Source: Chromatiaceae bacterium (GTDB lineage: Bacteria > Pseudomonadota > Gammaproteobacteria > Chromatiales > Chromatiaceae). From it: a stretch of DNA of 15,975 nt. The notes beneath the pieces were generated by a model that saw only the letters and a program-made list of their open reading frames with translations, was not told where the DNA came from and did no database searches. Made by a program: the position numbers and the translations under genes. The stretch covers positions 1 through 15,975 of the forward strand of contig JAFGTZ010000400.1 of the NCBI GenBank assembly GCA_016938795.1, in the 5' to 3' direction. This document shows, one piece after another, positions 7,274-14,323 of the stretch (the first letter of the stretch is position 1; each line of letters starts with the position of its first letter).

Positions 7274-7453
7274 TTATTGATACTTCACGCAGCTCGTCTT
7301 GTCCTCAACCGGCTCAAGGAAGGCCGCATCGTACCAGGGCACCTGCATCCCGCAGACGTGATTGAGATTGACCGAATTAGCATATCCCTTCAGGAAAAAG
7401 CCGGCCCCGATGACAACAATGGCGAAAAAAGACAACAAAAACAGTGACTTCAT
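7274..7453 (-). CDS. Small single-pass membrane protein, unknown function
   Basis: This short gene encodes 59 residues. Residues 3-22 (SLFLLSFFAIVVIGAGFF) form a hydrophobic helix, either a membrane anchor or a signal-anchor. A tail of about 37 residues follows, with exactly two cysteines (C34 and C55) and the motif HVCGMQVPWYDAAFLEP between them. If the tail faces the periplasm, the cysteines could form a disulfide. The start is well supported: AAGGAG lies 8 bases before ATG 7453. An in-frame extension to 7582 exists but lacks such a site and looks non-coding. I recognise no family. Neighbours are purC (convergent) and a lipoprotein cytochrome gene starting 428 bases away on the other strand. 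The strong ribosome-binding site and well-formed helix argue that it is real. Confidence 0.68.
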   Translation of the reverse strand: MKSLFLLSFFAIVVIGAGFFLKGYANSVNLNHVCGMQVPWYDAAFLEPVEDKTSCVKYQ

Positions 7454-7881
7454 TAAAGCATCTCCTTCAGTTGATGGCGCTGCTGCCAAGATGATCTCGA
7501 CCTCCGATCCCAAGCCCCACACCCAACGGATCGACAGAGGTGCTGGAACCCACACCCGGCGGGTGGAAATATGATCCGACATTGGGTTGGAGCGCGTCCA
7601 TCATCGACAGACAATCGACGGACACCTGATAGACCAATCGCAAATCAGTTTTTGCTTTTCCTTGACCGCCCAGGGCTGGGTGAGAAAGCGACCTCCAGGG
7701 CGGAAAAAGGCCACATCGCCCAAGTCAACCCCAAGTCAACTGATTTAAGCGCCGAAAGATTGACCAACACCATAAAAGCAGGCTGTGCGCACCCCTTGTC
7801 CAGCACCCTTCGACTGCCTAGGCTTGAGAGCGGGTTCCATAAAAACATCCGCCGCTGGGGCGAGTACATAAGGAGAAACCC
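7454..7881. other. Intergenic stretch between divergent genes
   Basis: This 428-base stretch separates the small membrane protein gene (leftward) from the cytochrome gene (rightward). It is less GC-rich than its surroundings. Open frames crossing it in both directions show no recognisable protein, lack good ribosome-binding sites and run into the cytochrome gene out of frame, so I do not call them. It holds a tandem 11-bp repeat at 7719-7740, a short GC dyad at 7553-7565 (CACCC/GGGTG) and T-rich and A-rich patches. No promoter with both hexamers at good spacing was found. The strong Shine-Dalgarno sequences of both flanking genes lie at its ends. Confidence 0.55.
7719..7740. repeat. Tandem 11-bp direct repeat
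   Basis: CCCAAGTCAAC occurs twice, perfectly and without a gap, at 7719-7729 and 7730-7740. An 11-bp period is about one helical turn, the arrangement bound by many OmpR/PhoB-class response regulators. It lies about 140 bases before the cytochrome start and 265 bases before the small membrane protein start. A regulatory role is inferred only from geometry and position. Confidence 0.5.
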
Positions 7882-8250
7882 ATGTCGATACGCGTCACCG
7901 CCACGGCTATCGCCATTCCGCTCATGCTGGGGCTTGCCGGCTGCGGACAGAAGGTCAGCTATACGGCCAACATCAAGCCATTGCTCGATGAGCATTGTGT
8001 CGAGTGTCACTTGCCCGGGGGCATGGGCACCGAGGCGAGCGGCTTTCAGGTCGATAGCTACGCCAATCTCATGAAGGGCACCAAGTTTGGCCCCGTGATC
8101 GTGCCAGGCGATCCGCTTTCAAGCAGCCTCTACCGTCTCATCGCGGGCGAGGTCGATGCATCCATCCGCATGCCGCACGACCAGGATCCGCTCGCCGATG
8201 AGCAGATCGCCATGATCGAGCGCTGGATCGTGCTAGGCGCCCCGGAGTAG
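7882..8250 (+). CDS. Small lipoprotein c-type cytochrome
   Basis: The 122-residue product has a lipoprotein signal with lipobox LAGC (Cys21), so it should be anchored to a membrane facing the periplasm. A single haem-c attachment motif, CVECH (residues 39-43), is preceded by IKPLLDEHC, the pattern of the cytochrome c domain also seen in planctomycete-type (PSCyt1) proteins. RMPHD near residue 97 supplies a plausible distal methionine ligand (Met97). The likely role is one-electron transfer in a periplasmic respiratory or sulfur/metal redox chain, but no partner enzyme is encoded nearby. ATG 7882 has an excellent ribosome-binding site, AAGGAG with 6-base spacing. The gene stands alone, facing an HD-GYP gene on the opposite strand. 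Redox partner and physiological role are unknown. Confidence 0.9.
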   Translation: MSIRVTATAIAIPLMLGLAGCGQKVSYTANIKPLLDEHCVECHLPGGMGTEASGFQVDSYANLMKGTKFGPVIVPGDPLSSSLYRLIAGEVDASIRMPHDQDPLADEQIAMIERWIVLGAPE

Positions 8251-8263
8251 CGCACCCCCAAAA

Positions 8264-8291
8264 CCCGGTCGCCTCGGGGATGGCGACTGGG
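8264..8291 (+). terminator. Hairpin downstream of cytochrome gene
   Basis: CCCGGTCGCC (8264-8273) pairs with GGCGACTGGG (8282-8291) in a 10-bp stem with one G-U pair and an 8-base loop. It begins 13 bases after the cytochrome stop codon. No U-tract follows, so it may protect the 3' end or be a weak terminator rather than a canonical intrinsic one. Confidence 0.45.
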
Positions 8292-8356
8292 TGCATCGCA
8301 CAGCCGGCAGATCTGTACAGGCATCTTGCTCACGAAAAACCGCAATGATGCTCATC

Positions 8357-8396
8357 GCACATGAGTTTTTCGGTGTTCCTCATGCGCCCCGAAAAA
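8357..8396. repeat. Interlocked inverted repeats between convergent genes
   Basis: Two inverted repeats overlap. GCACATGAG (8357-8365) pairs with CTCATGCGC (8379-8387) with one mismatch. TTTTTCGG (8366-8373) pairs perfectly with CCGAAAAA (8389-8396). The first half of the second repeat lies in the loop of the first, so the two stems are interleaved. The one-base link between the right arms makes a full pseudoknot sterically awkward; alternative, mutually exclusive hairpins are more likely. CATCGCACA also occurs twice, at 8294-8302 and 8353-8361. The element lies 32 bases beyond the HD-GYP stop and about 105 bases after the cytochrome stop. Confidence 0.5.
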
Positions 8397-8427
8397 TCCA
8401 TCTGTGATTTGGTATACCAGCCAATCC

Positions 8428-9708
8428 TCAGCGTCGCATCGTTTTACCCGCGCTACCGCTCTGCATGTAATAGCTGAGCTTATCGGACAGATTGAGATAC
8501 TCGACCACCTCGGGCGTGAGTTCCGTCTGTGGCAGACTGTCGCGAATCACCAGCCCCTCTTCGGTCAGATCGAGCACCAGCGCCTCCTCGGTTGGAATCT
8601 CGGGCTCATAGACCAGCACATTGGGCTTGAGCAGATCGGCCGCATTGATCGAGATGACCAGTGCGATGCGCCCATCCTCGAGTCTCACCACGGTGCCCGG
8701 CGGATAGACCCCGAGCTGCGTGATGAAGGTGGTGAGCACCTTGGGGTCGTACCAGGTGCGCTCTTTCGAGTACATGTGCGAAATCGCCTGGTGGGGCGAG
8801 AGACCGCGGCCGTTGCGATTGCCGTTGCACAGATTGTCGTAGCGATTCACCACGCTGATGATACGTGTGAGCGAACCGATGGCATTGCCCTTGAGCCCTT
8901 CGGGATAGCCGCTGCCGTCGAGATTCTCATGATGCTTACCGATCATCTCGATGACCCCTTCGGGCAGGGTGCCGATGGCGCGCGCAATCTCGACCCCATA
9001 ACGCGGGTGCTGTTCATAGAAATCGCGCTCGGCCTTGTTCCACTCCTCGCTCTTGTGCAGGATTTGCGAGGGAATGCGCTGATGGCCAAGATCATGAAAA
9101 AGCGCGCCCAGGCCGAGCAGGCGTAGCGCCTGCTGATCGAGTCCGAGCTTTTTGCCCAGAACCAGCGCCAGCGCCATGACGTTGATGGCGTGGTAGTAGC
9201 TGTTTTCGTCCTGCTTCTTGAGATTGACCAGTTGCACCGTGGTCTCATGATCGGAGGTCAGATCGCTCACCATCTGGGTGACCAGATCGTTGGCCTCCTT
9301 GGCGGCCTGCGCGGGCGCGGCGCGCAGATGCGACATCAGCCGTCGCGCCGAGCCCACCGACTGGGTATAGCGCTTGGCACACTGATTGAGCCGCGTGCGC
9401 CGCTCGCGCAGCACCTTGATGCGACGGTTTTTCTCTTCCCAGAGCGCCGCTTCCTCGGCCTGGGCCTCGGCACTGTCCAGGGGCGTGAGGTCAACGTCTG
9501 TTTCGCCAGTGTCCGGGGGCGGCGGATCGCTGCGCGCCGGGTCGATACGCACCCGACCGAGATCCATCCGACGCAGGGTATCGAGCTGCTTCTGGGTGCG
9601 TATCTTGAAATTGCTCGTCAGAAAGGGATGATCCATCCAGGCCATGTCGAGCTGCACGAACAGGCCGATGCGCAACTCAGATCCCTGACTGACCTTGTTT
9701 TCGCTCAC
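8428..9708 (-). CDS. HD-GYP domain protein with N-terminal DUF3391 (cyclic-di-GMP phosphodiesterase class)
   Basis: HD-GYP proteins hydrolyse cyclic-di-GMP and so influence motility, biofilm and surface behaviour. Counting from GTG 9708 (426 residues), the DUF3391-type N-terminus has ELRIGLFVQLDMAWMDHPF at about 11-29. A charged, probably coiled-coil segment follows at about 80-115. The HD-GYP domain then shows His173, HD at 205-206, His234, HH at 259-260, DGSGYPEGLKG with the GYP triplet at 267-269, and Asp291, the expected metal-ligand set. The usual HDxGK is HDLGH here, with His209 replacing the lysine. Annotation from TTG 9798 would add 30 residues without family similarity and would swallow an inverted repeat, so GTG 9708, with AGG about 9 bases upstream, was preferred. 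There is no receiver domain or membrane segment, so it should be cytosolic. It is divergent from ileS. Confidence 0.93.
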   Translation of the reverse strand: MSENKVSQGSELRIGLFVQLDMAWMDHPFLTSNFKIRTQKQLDTLRRMDLGRVRIDPARSDPPPPDTGETDVDLTPLDSAEAQAEEAALWEEKNRRIKVLRERRTRLNQCAKRYTQSVGSARRLMSHLRAAPAQAAKEANDLVTQMVSDLTSDHETTVQLVNLKKQDENSYYHAINVMALALVLGKKLGLDQQALRLLGLGALFHDLGHQRIPSQILHKSEEWNKAERDFYEQHPRYGVEIARAIGTLPEGVIEMIGKHHENLDGSGYPEGLKGNAIGSLTRIISVVNRYDNLCNGNRNGRGLSPHQAISHMYSKERTWYDPKVLTTFITQLGVYPPGTVVRLEDGRIALVISINAADLLKPNVLVYEPEIPTEEALVLDLTEEGLVIRDSLPQTELTPEVVEYLNLSDKLSYYMQSGSAGKTMRR

Positions 9709-9747
9709 GGACGCTACCTGAAAATGTTTCAATGACCCAGATCGACC

Positions 9748-9769
9748 ACGATACCGGAAAAAGTATCGT
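9748..9769. promoter_or_regulatory. Inverted repeat in the HD-GYP/ileS divergent gap
   Basis: ACGATAC (9748-9754) and GTATCGT (9763-9769) form a perfect 7-bp inverted repeat around CGGAAAAA. It lies 39 bases upstream of the chosen HD-GYP start and 130 bases upstream of ileS. Such a dyad could be an operator or a leader hairpin. No protein can be assigned to it. Confidence 0.42.
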
Positions 9770-9899
9770 AAGCTATCGAGCACGCCCCAGGGGGTCAAGA
9801 AATGGCATGACGCCAGACGCCCCGGCCATCACCGAATCACCCGGCGCCGCTTGTCCGCGAGGCGAGCAACCTTAAGCCGACGCTCGAGACCAAACCGAC

Positions 9900-12740
9900 G
9901 TGACTGACTATAAAGCAACGCTCAATCTCCCCAAGACCAACTTTGCCATGAAGGCCAACCTCGCCCAGCGCGAACCCGAGATGCTCGCGCGCTGGGACGC
10001 ACTCGATCTCTATGCCCGCATCCGCGAGGCGCGCGCTGGGGCCGAGTCTTTCATCCTGCACGATGGCCCACCCTACGCCAATGGCGATATCCATATCGGG
10101 CATGCGGTCAACAAGGTGCTGAAAGACATCATCGTCAAGTCGCGCACCCTTGACGGATATGACGCACCCTATATCCCGGGCTGGGACTGCCACGGCCTGC
10201 CGATCGAGCTTCAGGTCGAGAAGAAACAGGGCAAGCCGGGCCAGAAGATCAGCGCGGCCGACTTCCGCCGCGCCTGCCGCGAATACGCACGCACCCAGGT
10301 CGAGGGGCAGAAGCGCGACTTTCGCCGTCTTGGCGTGCTCGGCGACTGGGACAACCCCTATCTCACCATGGACTACGGGGTCGAGGCTGACATCGTGCGC
10401 GCGCTTGGGCGCATCATCGCCGCTGGCCATGTGCACAAGGGCTTCAAGCCGGTGCATTGGTGCGTCGATTGCGGCTCGGCGCTTGCCGAGGCCGAAGTGG
10501 AATATGCCGAGAAGGAATCCATTGCCATCGACGTGCGTTTTCCCGTGGTCGAACCCGAGGCGCTGGAGGCGCGCTGTCACGGCACGCCCAACGGCTGCGG
10601 CGAGGGGCCGCTGTCGGTCGTCATCTGGACTACCACGCCCTGGACCCTGCCCGCCAACCAGGCCGTGGCGTTCAATGCCGAGCTGGAATATGTCATCGTC
10701 GAGGCCGAGCACGCCCAGGCCCCGGCGCCTGGCAAGGAACGCCTCATCGTCGCCGAGGGGCTGCTCAAGGACACCATGGATCGCTGGGGCATCGAGCACT
10801 ATCGGGTGCTCGGCTACGGGCGCGGCTGCGACTTCGAAGGGGTGCGACTGCACCATCCTTTTTACAACCGCGAGGTGCCCATCATCCTCGGCGAGCATGT
10901 CACGCTCGATGCCGGCACCGGCGCCGTGCACACCGCCCCCGGTCATGGTCTGGAGGACTATCTGGTCGGCCAACGCTACAAGCTGCCGGTGGACAACCCG
11001 GTGGGAGGCAACGGCTGCTTTCTCCCCGATGTGCCGCTCTTTGCCGGCGAGCATGTCTTCAAGGCCAACACCCATGTCATCGAGGTGCTCAAGGCGCATG
11101 GCGCCCTGCTGCTGGAGCAGCGCTTCACCCACAGCTACCCGCACTGCTGGCGCCACAAGACACCCATCATCTTCCGCGCCACTCCGCAGTGGTTCATTGG
11201 CATGGAAACGGCCGGGCTGCGCGCGGCGGCGCTGCGCGAGATTGCCACGGTCGAATGGCTGCCCGAGTGGGGACGCAACCGTATCCAGTCCATGGTCGAA
11301 GGCCGCCCCGACTGGTGCATCTCGCGCCAGCGCACCTGGGGCGTGCCCATCGCGCTCTTCGTGCACAAGGATACCGCCGCACTCCACCCGCGCACCCCGG
11401 AACTCATCGAGGCGGTCGCCGCGCGCATCGAGCAGGAGGGCATCGAGGCCTGGTTCAGGCTCGACCCGGCCGAGCTGCTCGGCGAGGAGGCAGCACACTA
11501 TGACAAGGTGTCTGACACACTCGATGTCTGGTTCGACTCGGGCGTCACCCACGCCTGCGTGCTGGAGCGCCGCGCGGGCCTGCGCGTCCCGGCCGATCTC
11601 TATCTGGAAGGCTCGGATCAGCATCGCGGCTGGTTCCAGTCCTCGCTCATGACCTCGGTGGCCATGCGCGATCGCGCCCCCTATCGCCAGGTGCTCACCC
11701 ACGGCTTCACGGTCGATGCCAAGGGCGAAAAGATGTCGAAGTCGCGCGGCAACGTGGTCAGCCCCCAGGAGGTGATGAAGACGCTCGGCGCCGACATCAT
11801 CCGGCTGTGGATCGCCGCCACCGACTATCGCGGCGAGATGAGCGTGAGCGACGAGATTCTCAAGCGCACGGCGGACGCCTACCGACGCATCCGCAACACC
11901 GCGCGCTTTCTGCTCGCCAATCTCGAAGGCTTCGACCCGACGGTCAATGAGGTTGCGCCCGTCGAACTGGTGGCGCTCGATCGCTGGGTGCTCGATCGCG
12001 CCGCACGCTTGCAGGACGAAATTCTCACCGCTTACCGCAACTACGAGTTCCATCTCATCTATCAGAAGCTCCAGCAGTTCTGCGTGGTCGATCTGGGCGG
12101 CTTCTATCTCGATGTCATCAAGGATCGCCAGTACACCACCCCAGCCGACAGCCACGCGCGCCGCTCCTGCCAGACGGCCATGTATCACATCATCGAGGCC
12201 ATGGCGCGCTGGCTTGCGCCCATCCTGAGCTTTACCGCCGATGAGATCTGGCAGCACATTCCCGGCGAGCGCGCGCCGAGCGTCTTCACCCAGACCTGGT
12301 ACTCGGGGCTCGCAGCCCTGCCCGAGGGCGAACCGCTCGATCACGCCTTCTGGGATCGGCTCATCGCTGCGCGCGCGGCCATTGGCCCCATCCTGGAGCA
12401 GGCGCGCAAGGACGGACGCATCGGCTCGGGGCTGGATGCCGAGCTCGATCTCTATTGCGATGACAGCCTGCTTGAAATGCTCAGCCATCTGGGCGAGGAA
12501 CTGCGCTTCGCCCTCATCGTCTCCGAGACGCGCCTGCACCCGCTCGCCGAGCGCCCGGATGACGCGAACAGCACCGAGATTAACGGTCTGGCCGTGCGCG
12601 TCAGCGCCTCCGCGCACCCTAAGTGCGTGCGCTGCTGGCACCACCGGGCCGATGTGGGCATCAACCCGGAGCACCCCGAACTCTGTGGGCGCTGCGTGAG
12701 CAATCTGAGTCTGCCCGGCGAGACACGCCGCCATGCCTGA
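9900..12740 (+). CDS. ileS: Isoleucyl-tRNA synthetase
   Basis: IleRS charges tRNA-Ile and edits mischarged valine in the cytoplasm. The 946-residue product has every landmark of the bacterial type I enzyme. These are the ATP-binding HIGH motif at 65-68 (NGDIHIGHAV), the CP1 editing domain with TTTPWTLPANQAVAFN from residue 244 and GTGAVHTAPGHG, and KMSKS at 611-615. A C-terminal zinc site has C909-x2-C912 and C929-x2-C932. Its length is close to the 938 of E. coli. The start is GTG 9900, where homology begins (TDYKATLNLPKTNFAMKANL); the ribosome-binding site is poor, with only GAG nearby. No ribF gene lies upstream, unlike many gammaproteobacteria; an HD-GYP gene is divergent instead. It overlaps lspA by 8 bases, so the two are very probably translationally coupled. 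No T-box leader is visible. Confidence 0.98.
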   Translation: MTDYKATLNLPKTNFAMKANLAQREPEMLARWDALDLYARIREARAGAESFILHDGPPYANGDIHIGHAVNKVLKDIIVKSRTLDGYDAPYIPGWDCHGLPIELQVEKKQGKPGQKISAADFRRACREYARTQVEGQKRDFRRLGVLGDWDNPYLTMDYGVEADIVRALGRIIAAGHVHKGFKPVHWCVDCGSALAEAEVEYAEKESIAIDVRFPVVEPEALEARCHGTPNGCGEGPLSVVIWTTTPWTLPANQAVAFNAELEYVIVEAEHAQAPAPGKERLIVAEGLLKDTMDRWGIEHYRVLGYGRGCDFEGVRLHHPFYNREVPIILGEHVTLDAGTGAVHTAPGHGLEDYLVGQRYKLPVDNPVGGNGCFLPDVPLFAGEHVFKANTHVIEVLKAHGALLLEQRFTHSYPHCWRHKTPIIFRATPQWFIGMETAGLRAAALREIATVEWLPEWGRNRIQSMVEGRPDWCISRQRTWGVPIALFVHKDTAALHPRTPELIEAVAARIEQEGIEAWFRLDPAELLGEEAAHYDKVSDTLDVWFDSGVTHACVLERRAGLRVPADLYLEGSDQHRGWFQSSLMTSVAMRDRAPYRQVLTHGFTVDAKGEKMSKSRGNVVSPQEVMKTLGADIIRLWIAATDYRGEMSVSDEILKRTADAYRRIRNTARFLLANLEGFDPTVNEVAPVELVALDRWVLDRAARLQDEILTAYRNYEFHLIYQKLQQFCVVDLGGFYLDVIKDRQYTTPADSHARRSCQTAMYHIIEAMARWLAPILSFTADEIWQHIPGERAPSVFTQTWYSGLAALPEGEPLDHAFWDRLIAARAAIGPILEQARKDGRIGSGLDAELDLYCDDSLLEMLSHLGEELRFALIVSETRLHPLAERPDDANSTEINGLAVRVSASAHPKCVRCWHHRADVGINPEHPELCGRCVSNLSLPGETRRHA

Positions 12741-13239
12741 GGCGCCGCTCAAAGGTTGGCTGTGGCTGTCGGTGCTGGTGCTGATCCTCGATCAGGCCAG
12801 CAAATGGCTGGTACTGCTCGCGCTCGAACCCTACGAGAGCCTGGCGCTGCTGCCCGGCGTGCATCTCACCCTGCTGTTCAACACAGGCGCCGCCTTCAGT
12901 CTGCTCGCCGAGGCCGGCGGCTGGCAGCGCTGGCTGTTTGTGGCGCTCGCGCTGGGGGTGAGCGCGGCGCTCACTGTCTGGCTGCTGCGCCTCGGGCGCG
13001 GCGAGCACTGGCTCGCGCTGGGGCTCGCGCTCCTGATCGGCGGGGCGCTCGGCAATCTCATCGACCGGGTGATCTTCGGCCATGTGGTCGATTTCATCCA
13101 GGTCTGGCTGCCCTTCATCCCGCTCGCGCTCTTCAATCCCTGGCCGGCGTTCAACATTGCCGACAGCGCCATCTCCATCGGCGTAGTCCTGCTGCTGATC
13201 GCCAGCCTGCGTGCGGAGAAATCGCATCCGGCTCAGTGA
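12733..13239 (+). CDS. lspA: Lipoprotein signal peptidase (signal peptidase II)
   Basis: LspA is an inner-membrane aspartic protease that removes the signal peptide of diacylglyceryl-modified prolipoproteins just before the lipobox cysteine. The 168-residue protein has four hydrophobic segments, at about 8-30, 66-86, 94-112 and 145-160. The conserved blocks are FNTGAAFSLL, GGALGNLIDRV, VVDFI and PAFNIADSAI. By comparison with Pseudomonas LspA, Asp120 and Asp144 would be the catalytic pair. The segment between them is 24 residues instead of the usual ~19, with the extra residues around PFIPLALFNPW. The start ATG 12733 overlaps the ileS stop, the typical ileS-lspA coupling. Neither fkpB nor ispH follows, although they often do. 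Substrates in this window would include the MltB-type and cytochrome lipoproteins. Confidence 0.97.
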   Translation: MPEAPLKGWLWLSVLVLILDQASKWLVLLALEPYESLALLPGVHLTLLFNTGAAFSLLAEAGGWQRWLFVALALGVSAALTVWLLRLGRGEHWLALGLALLIGGALGNLIDRVIFGHVVDFIQVWLPFIPLALFNPWPAFNIADSAISIGVVLLLIASLRAEKSHPAQ

Positions 13240-13329
13240 GCGAGTGCAGGAGCTGCTTGACCGGCGCGCTCGCGCGAACATCGATGCGTTCAGTCTTGGG
13301 AGGATTCAGGGTGTTCATGACGGGCCTGC

Positions 13330-13379
13330 TATGATGCTTCACCCCGAGCGCGCAAGTACGGGGGCGATTTCGGTATCAT
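13330..13379 (+). promoter_or_regulatory. Possible -10 elements upstream of rimK
   Basis: Two -10-like hexamers, TATGAT (13330-13335) and TATCAT (13374-13379), lie 77 and 33 bases before the rimK ATG, in the 173-base gap after lspA. Neither has a good -35 hexamer at 16-18 bases. They suggest rimK may have its own transcription start, but the evidence is weak. Confidence 0.25.
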
Positions 13380-13412
13380 GCGCCCTGAGCTGTCCATCCG
13401 ATTCCTGACTTG

Positions 13413-14318
13413 ATGAAAATCGCCATCCTTTCCCGCAACGCCTCGCTCTACTCGACCCGACGCCTGATCGAGGCGGCGCGCGCGCGCGGGCACGAGACCC
13501 GTGTCATCGATGTGCTGCGTTGCTACATGAACATCACCTCGCACGCGCCCTCCATTCACTACAAGGGCGAGGATCTCACCGGATTCGACGCCGTGATCCC
13601 GCGCATTGGCGCCTCGGTCACCTTCTATGGCACGGCGGTGCTGCGCCAGTTCGAGATGATGGGCGTCTATCCGCTCAACGAATCGGTGGCCATCTCGCGC
13701 GCGCGCGACAAGCTGCGCTCGCTGCAACTGCTCGCGCGCAAAGGCATCGGCTTGCCGATTACCGGCTTTGCCCATGCGCCCGACGATATCGAGGATCTCA
13801 TCAAGATGGTTGGCGGCGCGCCCCTGGTCATCAAGCTACTGGAAGGCACCCAGGGCATTGGCGTGGTGCTCGCCGAGACGCAGCAGGCCGCCGAGAGCGT
13901 CATCGAGGCCTTCATGGGACTCAAGGCCAACATTCTGGTGCAGGAATACATCAAGGAAGCCAAGGGCGCCGATATCCGCTGTTTCGTCATCGGCGACAAG
14001 GTGGTCGCCGCCATGAAGCGCCAGGCCAAGCCGGGCGAATTTCGCTCTAACCTGCATCGCGGCGGCAGTGCTTCGCTGATTCGCATCACCCCCGAGGAAC
14101 GCTCCACCGCCACCCGCGCAGCGCGCATCATGGGGCTGAACGTGGCAGGCGTGGATATCCTGCGCTCCAACCATGGCCCGGTGGTCATGGAGGTCAACTC
14201 CTCCCCCGGACTCGAAGGCATCGAGTGCGCCACCGGCAAGGATGTCGCCGGTCTCATGATCGAATTCATCGAAAAGAACGCCGCCGCCGGCAAGACTCGC
14301 ACCCGGGGACAGGGCTGA
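13413..14318 (+). CDS. rimK: RimK, ribosomal protein S6 glutamate ligase (ATP-grasp)
   Basis: RimK adds glutamate residues to the C-terminus of ribosomal protein S6 using ATP, altering ribosome behaviour; E. coli RimK can also make free poly-alpha-glutamate. The 301-residue product matches E. coli RimK (300 residues) throughout. It opens MKIAILSRNASLYSTRRLIE and has the ATP-binding Lys141 and glycine loop LLEGTQGIGVVLAET. VQEYIKEAKGADIRCFV and GEFRSNLHRGGSA follow. The magnesium ligands near Asp248, Glu260 and Asn262 sit in VAGVDIL and VMEVNSSPGLEGIE. ATG 13413 was chosen over TTG 13410 immediately before it. The gene follows lspA after 173 bases and is followed 5 bases after its stop by a zinc hydrolase gene, so those two are almost certainly co-transcribed. 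The extra C-terminal tail (GKTRTRGQG) is basic and variable. Confidence 0.96.
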   Translation: MKIAILSRNASLYSTRRLIEAARARGHETRVIDVLRCYMNITSHAPSIHYKGEDLTGFDAVIPRIGASVTFYGTAVLRQFEMMGVYPLNESVAISRARDKLRSLQLLARKGIGLPITGFAHAPDDIEDLIKMVGGAPLVIKLLEGTQGIGVVLAETQQAAESVIEAFMGLKANILVQEYIKEAKGADIRCFVIGDKVVAAMKRQAKPGEFRSNLHRGGSASLIRITPEERSTATRAARIMGLNVAGVDILRSNHGPVVMEVNSSPGLEGIECATGKDVAGLMIEFIEKNAAAGKTRTRGQG

Positions 14319-14323
14319 GCCTC

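Noticed and set aside
7645..8010. 121-codon minus-strand frame across the gap and cytochrome start
   Set aside because: It overlaps the well-supported cytochrome gene and has no recognisable domain or start signal.
7571..8074. 167-codon plus-strand frame across the long gap
   Set aside because: It overlaps the cytochrome start out of frame, has no ribosome-binding site and its translation looks random.
8357..8396. A true H-type pseudoknot
   Set aside because: The topology is right, but the one-base link cannot span the 9-bp first stem, so complete simultaneous pairing is unlikely; reported only as alternative hairpins.
9837..12752. 971-codon open frame antisense to the whole of ileS
   Set aside because: It is codon-aligned with ileS, so it only requires that ileS lacks TTA, CTA and TCA codons, which are rare in GC-rich genes. 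Its translation resembles no protein I know, while ileS is certain.
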